DNA of 64,000 bases from Serripes groenlandicus (taxonomy: Eukaryota > Mollusca > Bivalvia > Cardiida > Cardiidae): contig JASEVX010000007.1 in assembly GCA_031761405.1 (NCBI GenBank), positions 27,926,859 to 27,990,858 of the forward strand, in the 5' to 3' direction. Below the pieces are notes generated by a model, which searched no databases, was not told the DNA's origin, and worked only from the letters and a program-made list of their open reading frames with translations. The translations under genes were made by a program, and so were the position numbers. Every line of letters begins with the position of its first letter. The first letter of the stretch is position 1. This document shows, in pieces, positions 54,437-64,000 of this stretch.

Positions 54437-55885
54437 AACAAGCAAATTCATGAAATTTATATCCCCCGCTTGAAGGAAATATTGTAGGAATAAAGTCCGC
54501 CGAAAGTCCCGATCGAACTTGGCCTAGCTGTTAAGGCATTTAACCTTGTTACCAAGTTTGAAAAAAACCGGATCACATTTGTGGCAGTTATTGCACGGAA
54601 ACAGCAACAAACAATATTTTTTGTTAATTAAGGGGCCATAACTCTACCGAATAAAGTCTGCCAAAATTGACGATCAAACTTGACCTAGCCCTTTAGTCAT
54701 TTAACCTTGTTACCAAGTTTGAAAAAAAAAACGGTTCACATTTGTGGCAGTTATTGTACTGAAACAGCAACAAACAACATTTTTTATTAAATAAGGGGTC
54801 ATAACTCTGCCGAAAGTGACAATCGAACTTGGCCTACAGTTAAGAACATCTAGAAATTGACAAATTTACCGTTCACGCTCCGCTCCGTTCCGCTCCACTC
54901 ACGTTCAATTCTGCTCTCAAAGTGTTCACTCATTCATAACATTGTGATTGCTTTTTTCCGTTCTGTTCAGATTGAGCGCTTTTTTACGCTCACTCGGAAC
55001 GCTTTTTTTCGATCAAAATCCGTTCAACGATTTGATTGGCTTAAATTAATTTCGTTTCGTTTATTTTTTTCTTTACTTAACCCTAAATATCAACAAACAA
55101 TCTAGAGTTTTTTCAGCACAATCGTTAGTAGCAAATCGTATTACGAAAATGATTATATTAATAATATTTGTTACATTCCAATTCAATCGGATACTTGAGT
55201 GTCTTATAAAACAAAAGTTTAGTATACAAATATGACTTTTAATAAAATAGTTTCGGAAAATAATTATCGGATAGTTGTTGCAAGCATTCAATGAGCCAAT
55301 GATTGGATTTTTGCAATCATTATGATTGTTTCGTTCAGAGCACAAAATTCCGTTCCGCTCATAAAGCGTTCCAACTTCGTTCCAATCACGTTCCGCTCAG
55401 ATTGTCAATTTCATGATGTTCTTAACTGTAGCCCTTAAGGCATTTAACCTTGTTACCAAGTTTGAAAAAAAAACGGTTCACATTTGTGGCAGTTATTGCA
55501 CGGAAACGGCAACAAACAACTTTTTTTTGTTAAATAAGTGGCCATAACTCCACCGAAAATGACGATCGAACTTGGCCTAGCCCTTACGGCATTAACCATG
55601 TTACCAAGTTTAAAAAAAAAACGGTTCACATTTGTGGCAGTTATTGCACGGAAAAAGCAACAAACAACATTTTTTGTTAAATAAGGGGCCGTAACTCCTT
55701 CGAATAAAATCCGCCGAAAGTGACGATCGAACTTGGCCTAGCCCTTAAGGCATTTAACCTTGTTACCAAGTTTGAAAAAAACCGGTTAACATTTGTGGCA
55801 GATATTGTACGGAAACGAAGTGTGACAGACAGAGGGACAAACCCAAATTAATAACCCCCCTTTTTTCTTCAAAAAGTGGGGGATA
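54437..55885 (+). mobile_element. Array-bearing hairpin element, family I, with a TA-flanked insertion
   Basis: 5' end aacaagcaaattcatgaaat ttatatccccc. Monomers of ~170 bp (gatcgaacttggcctagccc, ttaaggcatttaaccttgtt, accaagtttgaaaaaaacgg, tcacatttgtggcagttatt, gcaacaaacaacattttttg). 3' end aataaccccccttttttctt caaaaagtgggggataa. Positions 54837-55428 are a foreign element. Confidence 0.85.
54837..55428. mobile_element. TA-flanked TIR element (Tc1/mariner-like MITE) inside the array
   Basis: Ends CAGTTAAGAACATC and GATGTTCTTAACTG, each flanked by TA. The uninterrupted monomer reads ggccTAgccctt, so a TA duplication is shown directly. TIR similarity extends to about 30 bp (aaattgacaa). The interior has pyrimidine-rich stretches at both ends (ctccgctccgttccgctcc; gttccgctcat, cgttccgctcag) and no transposase frame. 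592 bp. Confidence 0.85.
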
Positions 55886-56500
55886 AAAATACATGCAGAC
55901 GCATCTGAAGCGGACATTACGTGCTTCTCCTTTTCTCACAGTGTAAGAAGAGGAGATATTGCTTTAAGGGTTACACAATAGAGGTGTCACAAGCAGTTTG
56001 TTTCGTTGTAGAATCAAGCGAACCGTCTAGTGTAGAAACTTACTAATGACAGTGTAAATGAATGAACTTCTTTTCTCACAATGTTTACAAAAGTTAAATA
56101 GCTGTAGAGGGGAAAAGGGTGTTTGTTAGTGTATATAAATGTTTATAATGTATGAGCTGGGTATTATTGTTTTTCTCCTTTTCTAACAATGTTTAAATGT
56201 TTGAACTCCTATTCTAACAATGTTTTCAAAAATGTATATGATACATTAATTAATTACGGGTCGGACAATATGCGTTTAACCTTTTCTCACATTGTTTTCA
56301 AAAGCTTTCTGCTGCAACTGCGTCAAAAGTAATTGTATTTACGAAGTCTATTAAAAGTGTGTGTAATTTGCACAGAGGTGAAGTTATGTTACGAGTTACG
56401 AGGGTTTTATAGCAATTTGTAAATGAAGTCACCCATTTATATAGCTTGGGAAAATCCATTCACTTTTTGTAAAAAGATAACATATGTCTCCAGGGCATTC
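55886..56500. repeat. Degenerate MITE-like debris
   Basis: Scattered MITE fragments (cttctccttttctcacagtg, gaacttcttttctcacaatg, ttttcaaaagctttctgctg). No intact TIRs. No gene. Confidence 0.5.
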
Positions 56501-56757
56501 TTACAAGCGCGTGAAATTGCGGTAAACATTACGTCATTTATCCTGTCACGTCTAGCAATTTCGACCCGATAACGGGGTGCCGTATATTTATTTTGATATA
56601 CGTCAGTTGGTCACGTGATACGCTGGCGGGCACCTGCTAGCCGGGACTACTTTTTTTTAGCAAGCGTCGCTGTAAATTCACTTCAATCGATAAAAACAGC
56701 AAGTTACATATTTATAAAGCTGGCATATAAATAAAAAATAAATGCGACAGGATAAAT

Positions 56758-56904
56758 AGAATAATAAGTTAGTGCCGTGGATTGAGAAAGTTTATCTGGC
56801 TCGGCACCGTAATTTATCGGATTCGCCTACGGCTCACCCGATAAATTACTCCGCCTTGCCAGATAAACTTTCTCAATCCACGGCACTAACCTATTATTCT
56901 CTAT
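56758..56904. repeat. Large near-perfect hairpin
   Basis: Arms of about 63 nt: agaataataagttagtgccg, tggattgagaaagtttatct, and gtaatttatcgg, with the reverse complements to the right. The loop is attcgcctacggctcac. The GC content of the arms is higher than the surroundings. Could be a palindromic MITE; no second copy in the window. Confidence 0.85.
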
Positions 56905-57714
56905 ATTCCTATTTTCTTTTGTTCCCCGGATAGATTGAGCTGCCGCAACAAATGAAAATCACCCATTTAAAAAAAAGATATTTTATCCTTACCCATTTGC
57001 ACACGCATTTTGAAACATCAGCAGATTTTTTTTGATACCGTTGTGACAAAAGGAGATATATTACTTAAAATTGGATAATTAAACTTTGAATAAAAAGGAT
57101 TTTAAAGGGTATGAATATTTTTTCTTGTGTTTAACAACTTTGAAGTAGAAAAAAAATGTAAGGAAAGGATGCATCGCTGATAACTGATTACGCTGATAAC
57201 AAGCAGCTTCTATTTTTCTCACAATGTTTTCCAACGCTGTCTTTTACATCTGCATTTGAAGCTATAAATACGTGGTTTGAGAATTATTTATTTTTCTTTT
57301 AAATAAGTTTGAAAAGAAGAGAAAAATGTAAGGAAAGGAGCATTGTCGATAAGGACCAGTATACCTTTTCTAACAATTTTTTCAAAGGCTGTTTTTTTTT
57401 TTATTTATCTGAAACAAAAGTCAGTAACGACAGGAAAATTAGAATTTTACTGAATAAAAGAATACAAACTAACCGAAATTTGTTCGATTATAAATTTGAA
57501 AGCAGCAGACGACTTTCAAAACGTTTGTCATCGCCATTGCATGCAGTTAAAAGGTGGAGATTGAAGAGTATCGGGTTTTGGCATGCTGAGGCATATTACT
57601 TGTGATTGCTTTAATTTCTAATGGCGATGTCGGATTCCAACACGATGCTAGGCCTTGGACCCCTAATATGGCGATATAGTGGAACTCCAGTGTACTAAAT
57701 TTGAATTTTTTTTT
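56905..57714. other. Unassigned tract with old MITE debris
   Basis: Contains tttgcacacgcattttgaaa catc at 56996 and tgtgacaaaaggagatatat, traces of a MITE, and a similar trace near 57210-57260. ORF 57309-57605 shows no domain or splice context. No gene recognised. Confidence 0.4.
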
Positions 57715-57970
57715 TTACATTTGTGGCAGTTATTGCACGGAAACAGCAACAAACAACATTTTTTGTTAAATAAGGGGCCATAACTCCACCGAATAAAGTC
57801 CGCTGAAAGATCGAACTTGGCCTAGCCCTTAAGGCATTTAACCTGGTTACCAAGTTTGAAAAAAAAACGGTTAACATTTGTGGCAGTTATTGTACGGAAA
57901 CGAAGTGTGACAGACAGACGGACAAACCCAAATTAATAACCCCCCTTTTTTCTTCGAAAAAGCGGGGGAT
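57715..57970 (+). mobile_element. Family I element, 5'-truncated
   Basis: One and a half monomers, then gtgacagacagacggacaaa and the 3' hairpin ccccccttttttcttcgaaa aagcgggggat. It starts abruptly after a poly-T run. Confidence 0.8.
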
Positions 57971-58091
57971 AAAAATACATGTATCTGCATGCATTCAAAA
58001 GAGAATGAATGTACCGTAAAACCAATAATGAAAAGACAGGTGGACATCTGAACATAACACTAAACCTTGGTCAGTGTTGCTGGATGAATTA

Positions 58092-58736
58092 AACAAGAGG
58101 CCCATGAGGGCCTATGCTCTATGGCATTGATCTGGCTTGTTTCAAAAGGAACCAATATGTCATTAATATTCAAATACCATCTAAGTTTGGAGAAGATCAG
58201 ATAGTAAATGGAAGCTCTTTTGTGTTCACAAGCTGTATTATAGCAATTTTGACAATTTCAAGGGCCATAATCCAGCCATGCATGGGTAGATCTGGCCGTT
58301 TTTTTAGAAATGAACCAAAAATAAGGACTATCATGTTAACAAGCCCTATTATAGCAATTTTGACAATTTCAAGGGCCATAATTCAGTCATGCATGGGGCG
58401 GATCTGGCTTGTTTTCAAAAGGAATCAAGCTCTCATGGATATCTAACTACTGTATAAGTTTGGTTGAGATACAATAAAAAATAAAGACTATCGTGTTAAC
58501 AAGCTCCATTATAGCAATTTTGACCATTTCAAGGGCCATAATCCAGTCATGCATGGGCAGATCTGGCTGGTTTTCGAAAGGAACCGAGCTCTCATGGATA
58601 TCTAACTACTGTATAAGTTTGGTTGAGATACAATCAAAAGTGAAGACTGTATCGTGTTAACAAGAAATTGTTTACGGACGGACGCACGGACGACGGACAA
58701 ATCGCCACGACATAAGCCCTTCTGGCCAGTAGAGCT
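58092..58736 (+). mobile_element. Array-bearing hairpin element, family J
   Basis: 5' box AACAAGAGGCCCATGAGGGC. Three to four monomers of ~130-170 bp (attatagcaattttgacaat, ttcaagggccataatccagt, catgcatgggcagatctggc), then ttgtttacggacggacgcac and the 3' hairpin taagcccttctggccagtag agct. The truncated relative at 14934 shares the 3' part. Confidence 0.82.
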
Positions 58737-58907
58737 AATAAAAACAGCAAATACATTGTAAGATTCATATTTATACATTTAAATGTTTAAGTTTAATTCA
58801 TAAACATGATCAAATACTTTTGGGGGGTTAAAAATAGAATGAAATGCATACAAAATATTCAAATCTGTTTTCTTCAATTACTGAAGAAAACAGTAAATTT
58901 TAAGTCA

Positions 58908-59110
58908 AAAACCCTTTCATGCATGAATACAGACCCTTCTTGCCATGTCAACAGCAGACAACTTTTGAAAACATTATGACAAAAGGGAAATTGCTCACAA
59001 TGAGCCACTCTATTTAATAAATATACTTTCATTTATAGAGAATTTCCATTGATTAGCCTGGATGCTTTCAGTGGTCTGCTGCCAATATGTTGTATGTAAG
59101 AAAGGGTTAA
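58908..59110 (-). mobile_element. TTAA-type MITE, first of an abutting pair
   Basis: Left aaaaccctttcatgcatgaa, right ttgtatgtaagaaagggttaa. Its right TTAA (59107-59110) is also the left TTAA of the next copy. Confidence 0.8.
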
Positions 59111-59279
59111 CCATATATAGACGCTTTCTGACGCCTCTGCAGCAGACTACATTTGAAAACATTATGACAAAAGAAGAAATTCAGGAAAAATACCCTCATT
59201 TATCGAGTTTTTCTTTATTTTTTTCGACATATTTCAAAAGTAGTCTGCTGCCAATATGTTGTATGTAAGGAAGGGTTAA
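59107..59279 (-). mobile_element. TTAA-type MITE, second of an abutting pair
   Basis: Left ttaaccatatatagacgctt, right gttgtatgtaaggaagggtt. The left TIR lacks the CCCTTTCC block. It shares a TTAA with 58908-59110. It is downstream of the TMA7 stop (minus strand). Confidence 0.75.
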
Positions 59280-59687
59280 TTCAAAAGGGCATCATCCTGC
59301 TATCCGGATATAAAGTACCCTTGAACAAAACTGGGAAAATCACAAATCACTCACAAGAAATTCTTTATCCAAAATTGTTTTCTCTTAAAGTTCCAGTGTT
59401 TAAAAAAATTCTATTTCATTTAAAGACGCTTCATATCTATCATTTTTGAGCATTCTTGATATAGCCTTTCAAGAGATTGGCCCATCAACTAACTATTTGT
59501 AATACTAATATGAATGTCTCGGTCTTCAATTTGAAGTCTGAAAGTGAACCTGAAGAGTGAAGACACTTTTATCCATTCTTTATATGAACACAAGTGATTA
59601 AGTTAAGAAGTAAAATGTTTGCACATAAGGTTTTTGAACCACCTTAGGAACAACTAACTGTCAATTTCAAAGTCATAGATGGAGCCG

Positions 59688-62600
59688 TCATTTCTTTCCC
59701 GATTTCTTTATACCTCCACTACCTGAAACAGAAAATGAACAAATAATAAATAAATACATGTACAATTGATTGATTGGAGTTTAACGCCGTTTTTAACAAT
59801 TTCTCAGTTATATCACCGCGGTTTTCTCACACCAGTACTCCACACAACAATCTTCCCAAGCAACTGGCTGCTTTTCCACATAGACAGTAAGACTTAGTCC
59901 ATTGGTGGAAGACAAATGACGCATGTCGTACTGACTTTTGTCAATCCTCGGAAAGAAAGTTGGCCGAGCCAAATACATGTACAAACTACAAGCTGGTTTA
60001 TTGCAATATTGCAAGTTGTTGCAGTAGATATCAAAGTGAGAATAATAGGCCTATGTTGGGTTTTTTTTTCATAAAAAGATCGGATTCGCCAAAACTAAGT
60101 TATTTGCTCCTTCAAGTCTTGGCCAACTATTTTGTAAAATGGAAAACACGGTTCTGATGAACCCTTATTGCTTGATGAAAAAAGTAATCCAATATGATTC
60201 AAATTTAACACTTTCCCTCATACGACAATTTTGCAGCCGACGACTTTGAACATATAAAGTCAAAACATAGAAAATCTCTTTAATTGAATGGATAACGGTT
60301 AAACCTATGACTAAAAGTGGAAAACATTGTGTCAAAAGAAGAAATTGCTTGTTTTGAGCAATTTCTTCTTTTGTCACTGTTTTCAAAAAGCTGTCTTCTG
60401 CAGAGGCGTCAGAAAGCGCCTATATGAGGGAAAGGGTTAAACCCTGACCTAGATTAAGATGGTGAATGTTTTGATGAACTTTTATGAAAATGTAAAATGT
60501 GGCCTCAACTCTAAATGTGTCCACCAAGTAATTGGGATACATGTTACTATGTATATATCGAGGGTTTGGCGTGAAATGGTTGTCACTAAAATTGGTATTT
60601 TTTTTACCAAGGTTAATCACGTCGCCATAAAGTCTTTATAAGCGTTAAATCATTTTTCTTAGTAAACAATGGAAATTTAGGTGCCATTGCCCGTTCTGAG
60701 CAATGGCACCTAAATTTGCATTGTTTACAAAAGGGTCAAAATTGACCCTAAACCAGGGTTTTCAAAATAGGTTTTCAGTTACAACTGTTTCACGCCAAGC
60801 CCTCGATATAATGATAATACAGAACATTTCAAAATGTAAGTTCAATGAGACATAACTCTGGTTTCCATGAGGTAATCAACTTGTTATGAAGCATTTCCTT
60901 ATTAGGGTTAACATTTCCATAAAGTTTCAAACAAATCAATCAACCCATGCCTTAGATATGACTGATGGCACAAAACCAATATCCCAATCCTCCTTTGCAG
61001 GGGGATAACCATAAATTAAACTAATCTTGTTTACCCATAGGTCCTTTCTGTCCGGCTTTTGTTTTGGCTGCATCCAGTGCTTTCTTTTCTTCTCTTAGTT
61101 TTTGTTGCTGTGCAACGTCATCCTTAAAAAGGTGTAATAAACTCATTAGATGTTGATAACCCAATTACAGACTTACTGCTCATAACCAAATAGTGATAAC
61201 AACATACAACAATTCAGCAGCAGACAACTTTGAAATCATCTAGGCAAAGTTACGAAAAATCTCTAAAAGGGAAAGTTTAACTATTGAAAAGAGCTGACAA
61301 CTTTGTTCTAAAAGGAGAAACTGCTCATTAACCCTTTCCCACTTGAAGACACATTTAAATGCATCAGCAGCAGACAACTTTTGAAAACATTGTAGCAAAA
61401 GAAGAATGAGCAATTTCTCCTTTTGCATCAATGCTTTCACCTCTATTCAGTAATTTTTTATAAATTTCCATTGTTTTGTCTAAGATGTTTACAGTCTTCT
61501 GCTGTTGATTTGATGTATGCGCGAAAGGGTTAAGAGCAATTTATCCTTTTATAATAATGCTTTCCTATGATGTCTGCTGTAGAGGCATTAAATGATGTCA
61601 GTATATGGGAGATGGTTAAAAACACAATGGTAAATAAATATTTTTTATCAGTCTGTTTGTAAAAAATATTTTTAATTACTCTTGTCTGTTGGTGAAAATT
61701 CTTCTAAAAAGCTTATGTTTTTGAAACAAGAATTAAAGAATTTTATTGATCCATTGAGAATTAACAACTTTTCAACAATCTTTTAGTCATATCACAATGG
61801 CCAGTTCATTTACCCAACAGATTCCTGGCTTTCTCACACCAGTAATCTACACATGCCTTTCCAAGCAACTGGCTACTTTTCTACATAACCTATTAGGAAT
61901 ACAAGTGAAGCTATCGTCAGATGAAAGTTTACCGAGCTGTGGTTCGAACTTACAACCCCTGAATTGACAGCCTGCATCGCTACCAACTGAACTACCAGGG
62001 CTATGCCTTGTATGCATTATGTTACGAGAGAAATGAAAGATTTAAAATTCTAGTATTGAATTTTCATCTTTAGACCAGTTTAGATAGGCCTCTGGTTAAA
62101 ACACCACTTAAAATATGCTAACCTCATCCATGTCCTTTGGACCTTTCTTTGCCTGTTTAAGTGGCTTCTTTTTTCCTCCTGTGTAATGTATAAAAAAATA
62201 TGATTATTTTCACAAAGTGAATGCAAAAGTTTATAGAATTAAAATAAACACAATTTATAAAATACTTCGACTTTTTATGTTTATAGACTGCAGAGCTCTA
62301 GATAAGATAATATTTTTATGCATTTTCTAAAATCTTTATAACACCATATAACCCCAAGACTAAGAGTATGATGTAGGTACTGTACTCAAAAGAATCGTCT
62401 CATTGATACGATTATTTTGGGTACCCACATCAATAGGTTTGGTATGATAATAAGGGAGTTAATGTGGGGAAAAAGAGCTGTATACCCCCCTTCTTATCTG
62501 GACCTCTGAGTCCGGATGTAACTATGATCACCTGCCAATAATACCATTAATTTGGGAGTTCGGCAAACTAATCTTGAAAGAAAACACTCACAATACGGTT

Positions 62601-62873
62601 ATAAAATATTTTCAGTGGTAAATCAGCAAATCATATTTGATAAACCTTCATTATACTCTGTTAAAACTGATATGAACGCATTCATTTAAAAAAAAACAAA
62701 AATAGTCAAAAATTAGACATTTGCAAGTCTTCATTAGCGATATGACTAGGGCCGAACAGATTTTAAAAAGTGAGCGCAAGTAAAATCGGAATCGCCGCTT
62801 ACAAGTAAAATAAAATAAAAATGTAATTTTCATGAAATGTTAAATAAGTTCAATAACCTTCTCTTCCAGACAT
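59688..62873 (-). CDS. TMA7: TMA7 translation machinery-associated protein 7 (coiled-coil domain protein 72)
   Basis: Four small coding exons on the minus strand, all GT-AG and in phase: 62873-62858 (16 nt), 62178-62123 (56 nt), 61122-61035 (88 nt), 59722-59688 (35 nt with TGA). Total 195 nt, 64 residues, the same length as the human protein. The sequence begins MSGREGGKKKPLKQAKKGP, continues DMDEDDVAQQQKLREEKKA (helical, charged) and ends KGPMGSGGIKKSGKK, all family hallmarks. TMA7 is a small, very basic, ribosome-associated protein conserved from yeast to animals; its exact role in translation is not settled. Exon 3 read without splicing would end in a stop three codons later (GKQD), so the exon 4 join is needed to recover the conserved C-terminus. 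Introns contain a recent MITE, a palindromic MITE, a nested MITE pair and a SINE. None touches the exons. Confidence 0.95.
59762..59975 (-). mobile_element. SINE, head degraded (TMA7 intron 3)
   Basis: Plus-strand view: ttgattgattggagtttaac gccg, agttatatcaccgcgg, ttctcacaccagtactccac, caagcaactggctgcttttc, attggtggaagacaaatgac. The tRNA-like head near 59970 is not well preserved. It starts about 40 bp upstream of exon 4. Confidence 0.7.
60205..60440 (+). mobile_element. TTAA-type MITE, full-length (TMA7 intron 3)
   Basis: TTAA at both ends. Left ttaacactttccctcatacg, right tatatgagggaaagggttaa; 236 bp; recent subfamily, with a small insertion (ggttaaac) inside. Confidence 0.9.
60553..60810. 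mobile_element. TIR element with ~23-bp ends and a central hairpin (TMA7 intron 3)
   Basis: Left tatatcgagggtttggcgtg aaa, right tttcacgccaagccctcgat ata, flanked by TA-rich sequence. Inside is a near-perfect hairpin: gtaaacaatggaaatttagg tgccattgc against gcaatggcacctaaatttgc attgtttac (60663-60730). 258 bp, non-coding. Confidence 0.82.
61198..61619 (+). mobile_element. TTAA-type MITE with another copy nested inside (TMA7 intron 2)
   Basis: Outer left acatacaacaattcagcagc, outer right gtatatgggagatggttaaa. The outer core ctgctca/gagcaatttatcc is interrupted exactly at a TTAA by 61328-61533. Confidence 0.82.
61328..61533 (-). mobile_element. TTAA-type MITE nested in an older copy
   Basis: TTAACCCTTTCCCACTTGAA at the left, gtatgcgcgaaagggttaa at the right. 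206 bp including both TTAA. Confidence 0.88.
61738..62010 (-). mobile_element. tRNA-derived SINE with recognisable pol III boxes (TMA7 intron 2)
   Basis: On the minus strand the head reads gccctggtagttcagttggt agcg (A box) then ttgtaagttcgaaccacagc (B box AGTTCGAACC), about 30-35 bp apart. It is followed by the shared body (aaagccaggaatctgttggg) and a tail at 61739. A tRNA gene is excluded because the anticodon arm and acceptor pairing are broken. Confidence 0.78.
62366..62444. repeat. Hairpin-family copy (TMA7 intron 1)
   Basis: gatgtaggtactgtactcaa aagaatcgtctcattg with attattttgggtacccacat caatagg. Same family as 8732-8798, diverged arms. Confidence 0.6.
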
Positions 62874-63410
62874 TTTTAGTGATAATGTAGACTAAAAGGG
62901 TGAGCACTGTTTAATTTGTTTCTAACTGCCGATTGCTTAGGTTTGCTTAATGGCCGAACCTCGATATATGGGAAATAGCGTTTGGTTCCCTGCTTGGCAG
63001 CGTGTGTTAGATTTAAAGCGCGAACACAGTATTATTTCGGCATGACTTTAATATGTTACGAACGTGTAATTCTAACGAGAATATCTGTGTACACACATTT
63101 TGATGACGTTTCACGCATGTAGTCGTGTACAAATGAAAACAAACAAATTCTTGAAAACGTATGTTCTGTCTTAGGAGCTCGTATGTTTCTGTTTGATGAC
63201 AATTAATCCTCCTGTTTTATAAATCATTTTTGTTTTTTATTGTTTATTATTCTGTCACCCGATGTTCCAAGCGCGCATAACACTTATTACGTGCAAAAGA
63301 GTGCTTTCGTACCAATATATATTCGACCAATACAATGTCTGTCAATTAAATTCGTTATTTAAAAACACTGGAATGTGAACATCGATTGACCATGGTCTCA
63401 TGAATACATT
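62874..63410. promoter_or_regulatory. TMA7 upstream region
   Basis: Repeat-free sequence immediately upstream of the minus-strand TMA7 start, so the promoter should lie here. No TATA box, initiator or other motif stands out. No divergent gene found before the family I element begins at 63411. Confidence 0.45.
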
Positions 63411-64000
63411 ATTATCCCCCGCTTTTTTGAAGAAAAAAGGGGGATTATTAATTTGGGTTTGTCCGTCCGTCCGTCTGTCTGTCACACTTCGTTTCCGTAC
63501 AATAACTGCCACAAATGTAAACCGTTGTTTTTCAAACTTGGTAACAAGGTTAAATGCCTTAAGGGCTAGGCCAAGTTCGATCGTCACTTTCGGTGGAGTT
63601 ATGGCCCCTTATTTAACAAAAAATGTCGTTTGTTGCCGTTTCAGTGCAATAACTGCCACAAATGTGAACCGTTTTTTTTCAAACTTGGTAACAAGGTTAA
63701 ATACCTTAAGGGCTAGGCCAAGTTCGATCGTCATTTTCGGCGGACTTTATTCGGTGGAGTTATGGCCCCTTATTTAACACAAAATGTCGTTTGTTGCTGT
63801 TTCCATGCAATAACTGTCACAAATGTGAACAGTTTTTTTTCAAACTTTGTAACAAGGTTAAATGCCTTAAGGTCTAGGCCAAGTTCGATCGTCACTTTCG
63901 GCGGACTTTATTCGGTGCAGTTATGGCCCCTTAATTAACAAAAAATGTCTTTGTTGCTGTTTCCGTGCAATAACTACCACAAATGTGAATCTTTTTTTTT
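63411..64000 (-). mobile_element. Array-bearing hairpin element, family I (runs off the right edge)
   Basis: 3' hairpin attatcccccgcttttttga agaaaaaagggggattatt at 63411, then (GTCC)n gtctgtctgtc, then over three ~170-bp monomers (aataactgccacaaatgtga accg, ggtaacaaggttaaatgcct, ggccaagttcgatcgtcact). The 5' end lies outside the window. Confidence 0.85.

Noticed and set aside
54857..55105. Serine/arginine-rich 82-codon ORF
   Set aside because: Arises from the gttccgctcc-type low-complexity interior of the TA-flanked element.
61035..61122. TMA7 ending at the in-frame TAG after exon 3 (GKQD terminus)
   Set aside because: A GT donor precisely at the conserved glycine and an exon at 59722-59688 that restores GSGGIKKSGKK at the correct phase make the spliced form far more likely.
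61940..62010. tRNA gene on the minus strand
   Set aside because: Same reasoning: pol III boxes inside a SINE with a conserved body and tail, not a cloverleaf.

Overview
The window is eukaryotic, AT-rich and intron-rich, and about 80-90% of it is non-coding and packed with interspersed repeats. The proteins, the lophotrochozoan-type tRNA-derived SINEs (gattgattggagtttaacg tail) and the tandem-array, hairpin-ended elements all point to a mollusc, most probably a bivalve. I cannot fix the species from the sequence. One 200-base run of N (15098-15297) is an assembly gap.

Four genuine genes can be assembled from exons with GT-AG borders and matching phases: the last two exons of a copine (+, 1053-2462); ALG10, the dolichyl-P-glucose alpha-1,2-glucosyltransferase (-, 3 coding exons, 25287-20856, 470 aa); BAP1, the nuclear ubiquitin C-terminal hydrolase (+, 13 coding exons, 25660-47212, 580 aa, catalytic residues intact); and TMA7, a 64-aa translation-machinery-associated protein (-, 4 tiny coding exons, 62873-59688). 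ALG10 and BAP1 are head to head with only 372 bp between their start codons, which suggests a shared promoter. A weak candidate exon for a secreted protein lies at 4774-4511 (-), and a dead Tc1-type transposase at 12215-11862 (-).

The rest is mobile DNA of three main kinds. (1) About 40 copies of a 130-236 bp TTAA-flanked MITE with TIRs beginning CCCTTTCCC, probably piggyBac-mobilised; empty and filled target sites can be compared inside the window. (2) At least twelve families of larger (0.25-2 kb) elements sharing one plan: a 5' box AACAAGAG or close variant, a family-specific tandem array of ~140-175 bp monomers, a CGGACGGACG-type microsatellite, then a 3' hairpin ending in agct or ggggtata; they insert without visible target duplication and resemble non-autonomous Helitron/Helentron (HINE-like) elements. 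(3) tRNA-derived SINEs, mostly on the minus strand, plus several TIR elements and large palindromes.

The elements are repeatedly nested (array element in array element, MITE in MITE, array element in MITE in SINE), so the order of insertion can be read directly. One array family carries perfect nuclear-receptor DR1 motifs in almost every monomer. Many BAP1 introns hold a MITE within about 35-115 bp of the 3' splice site.
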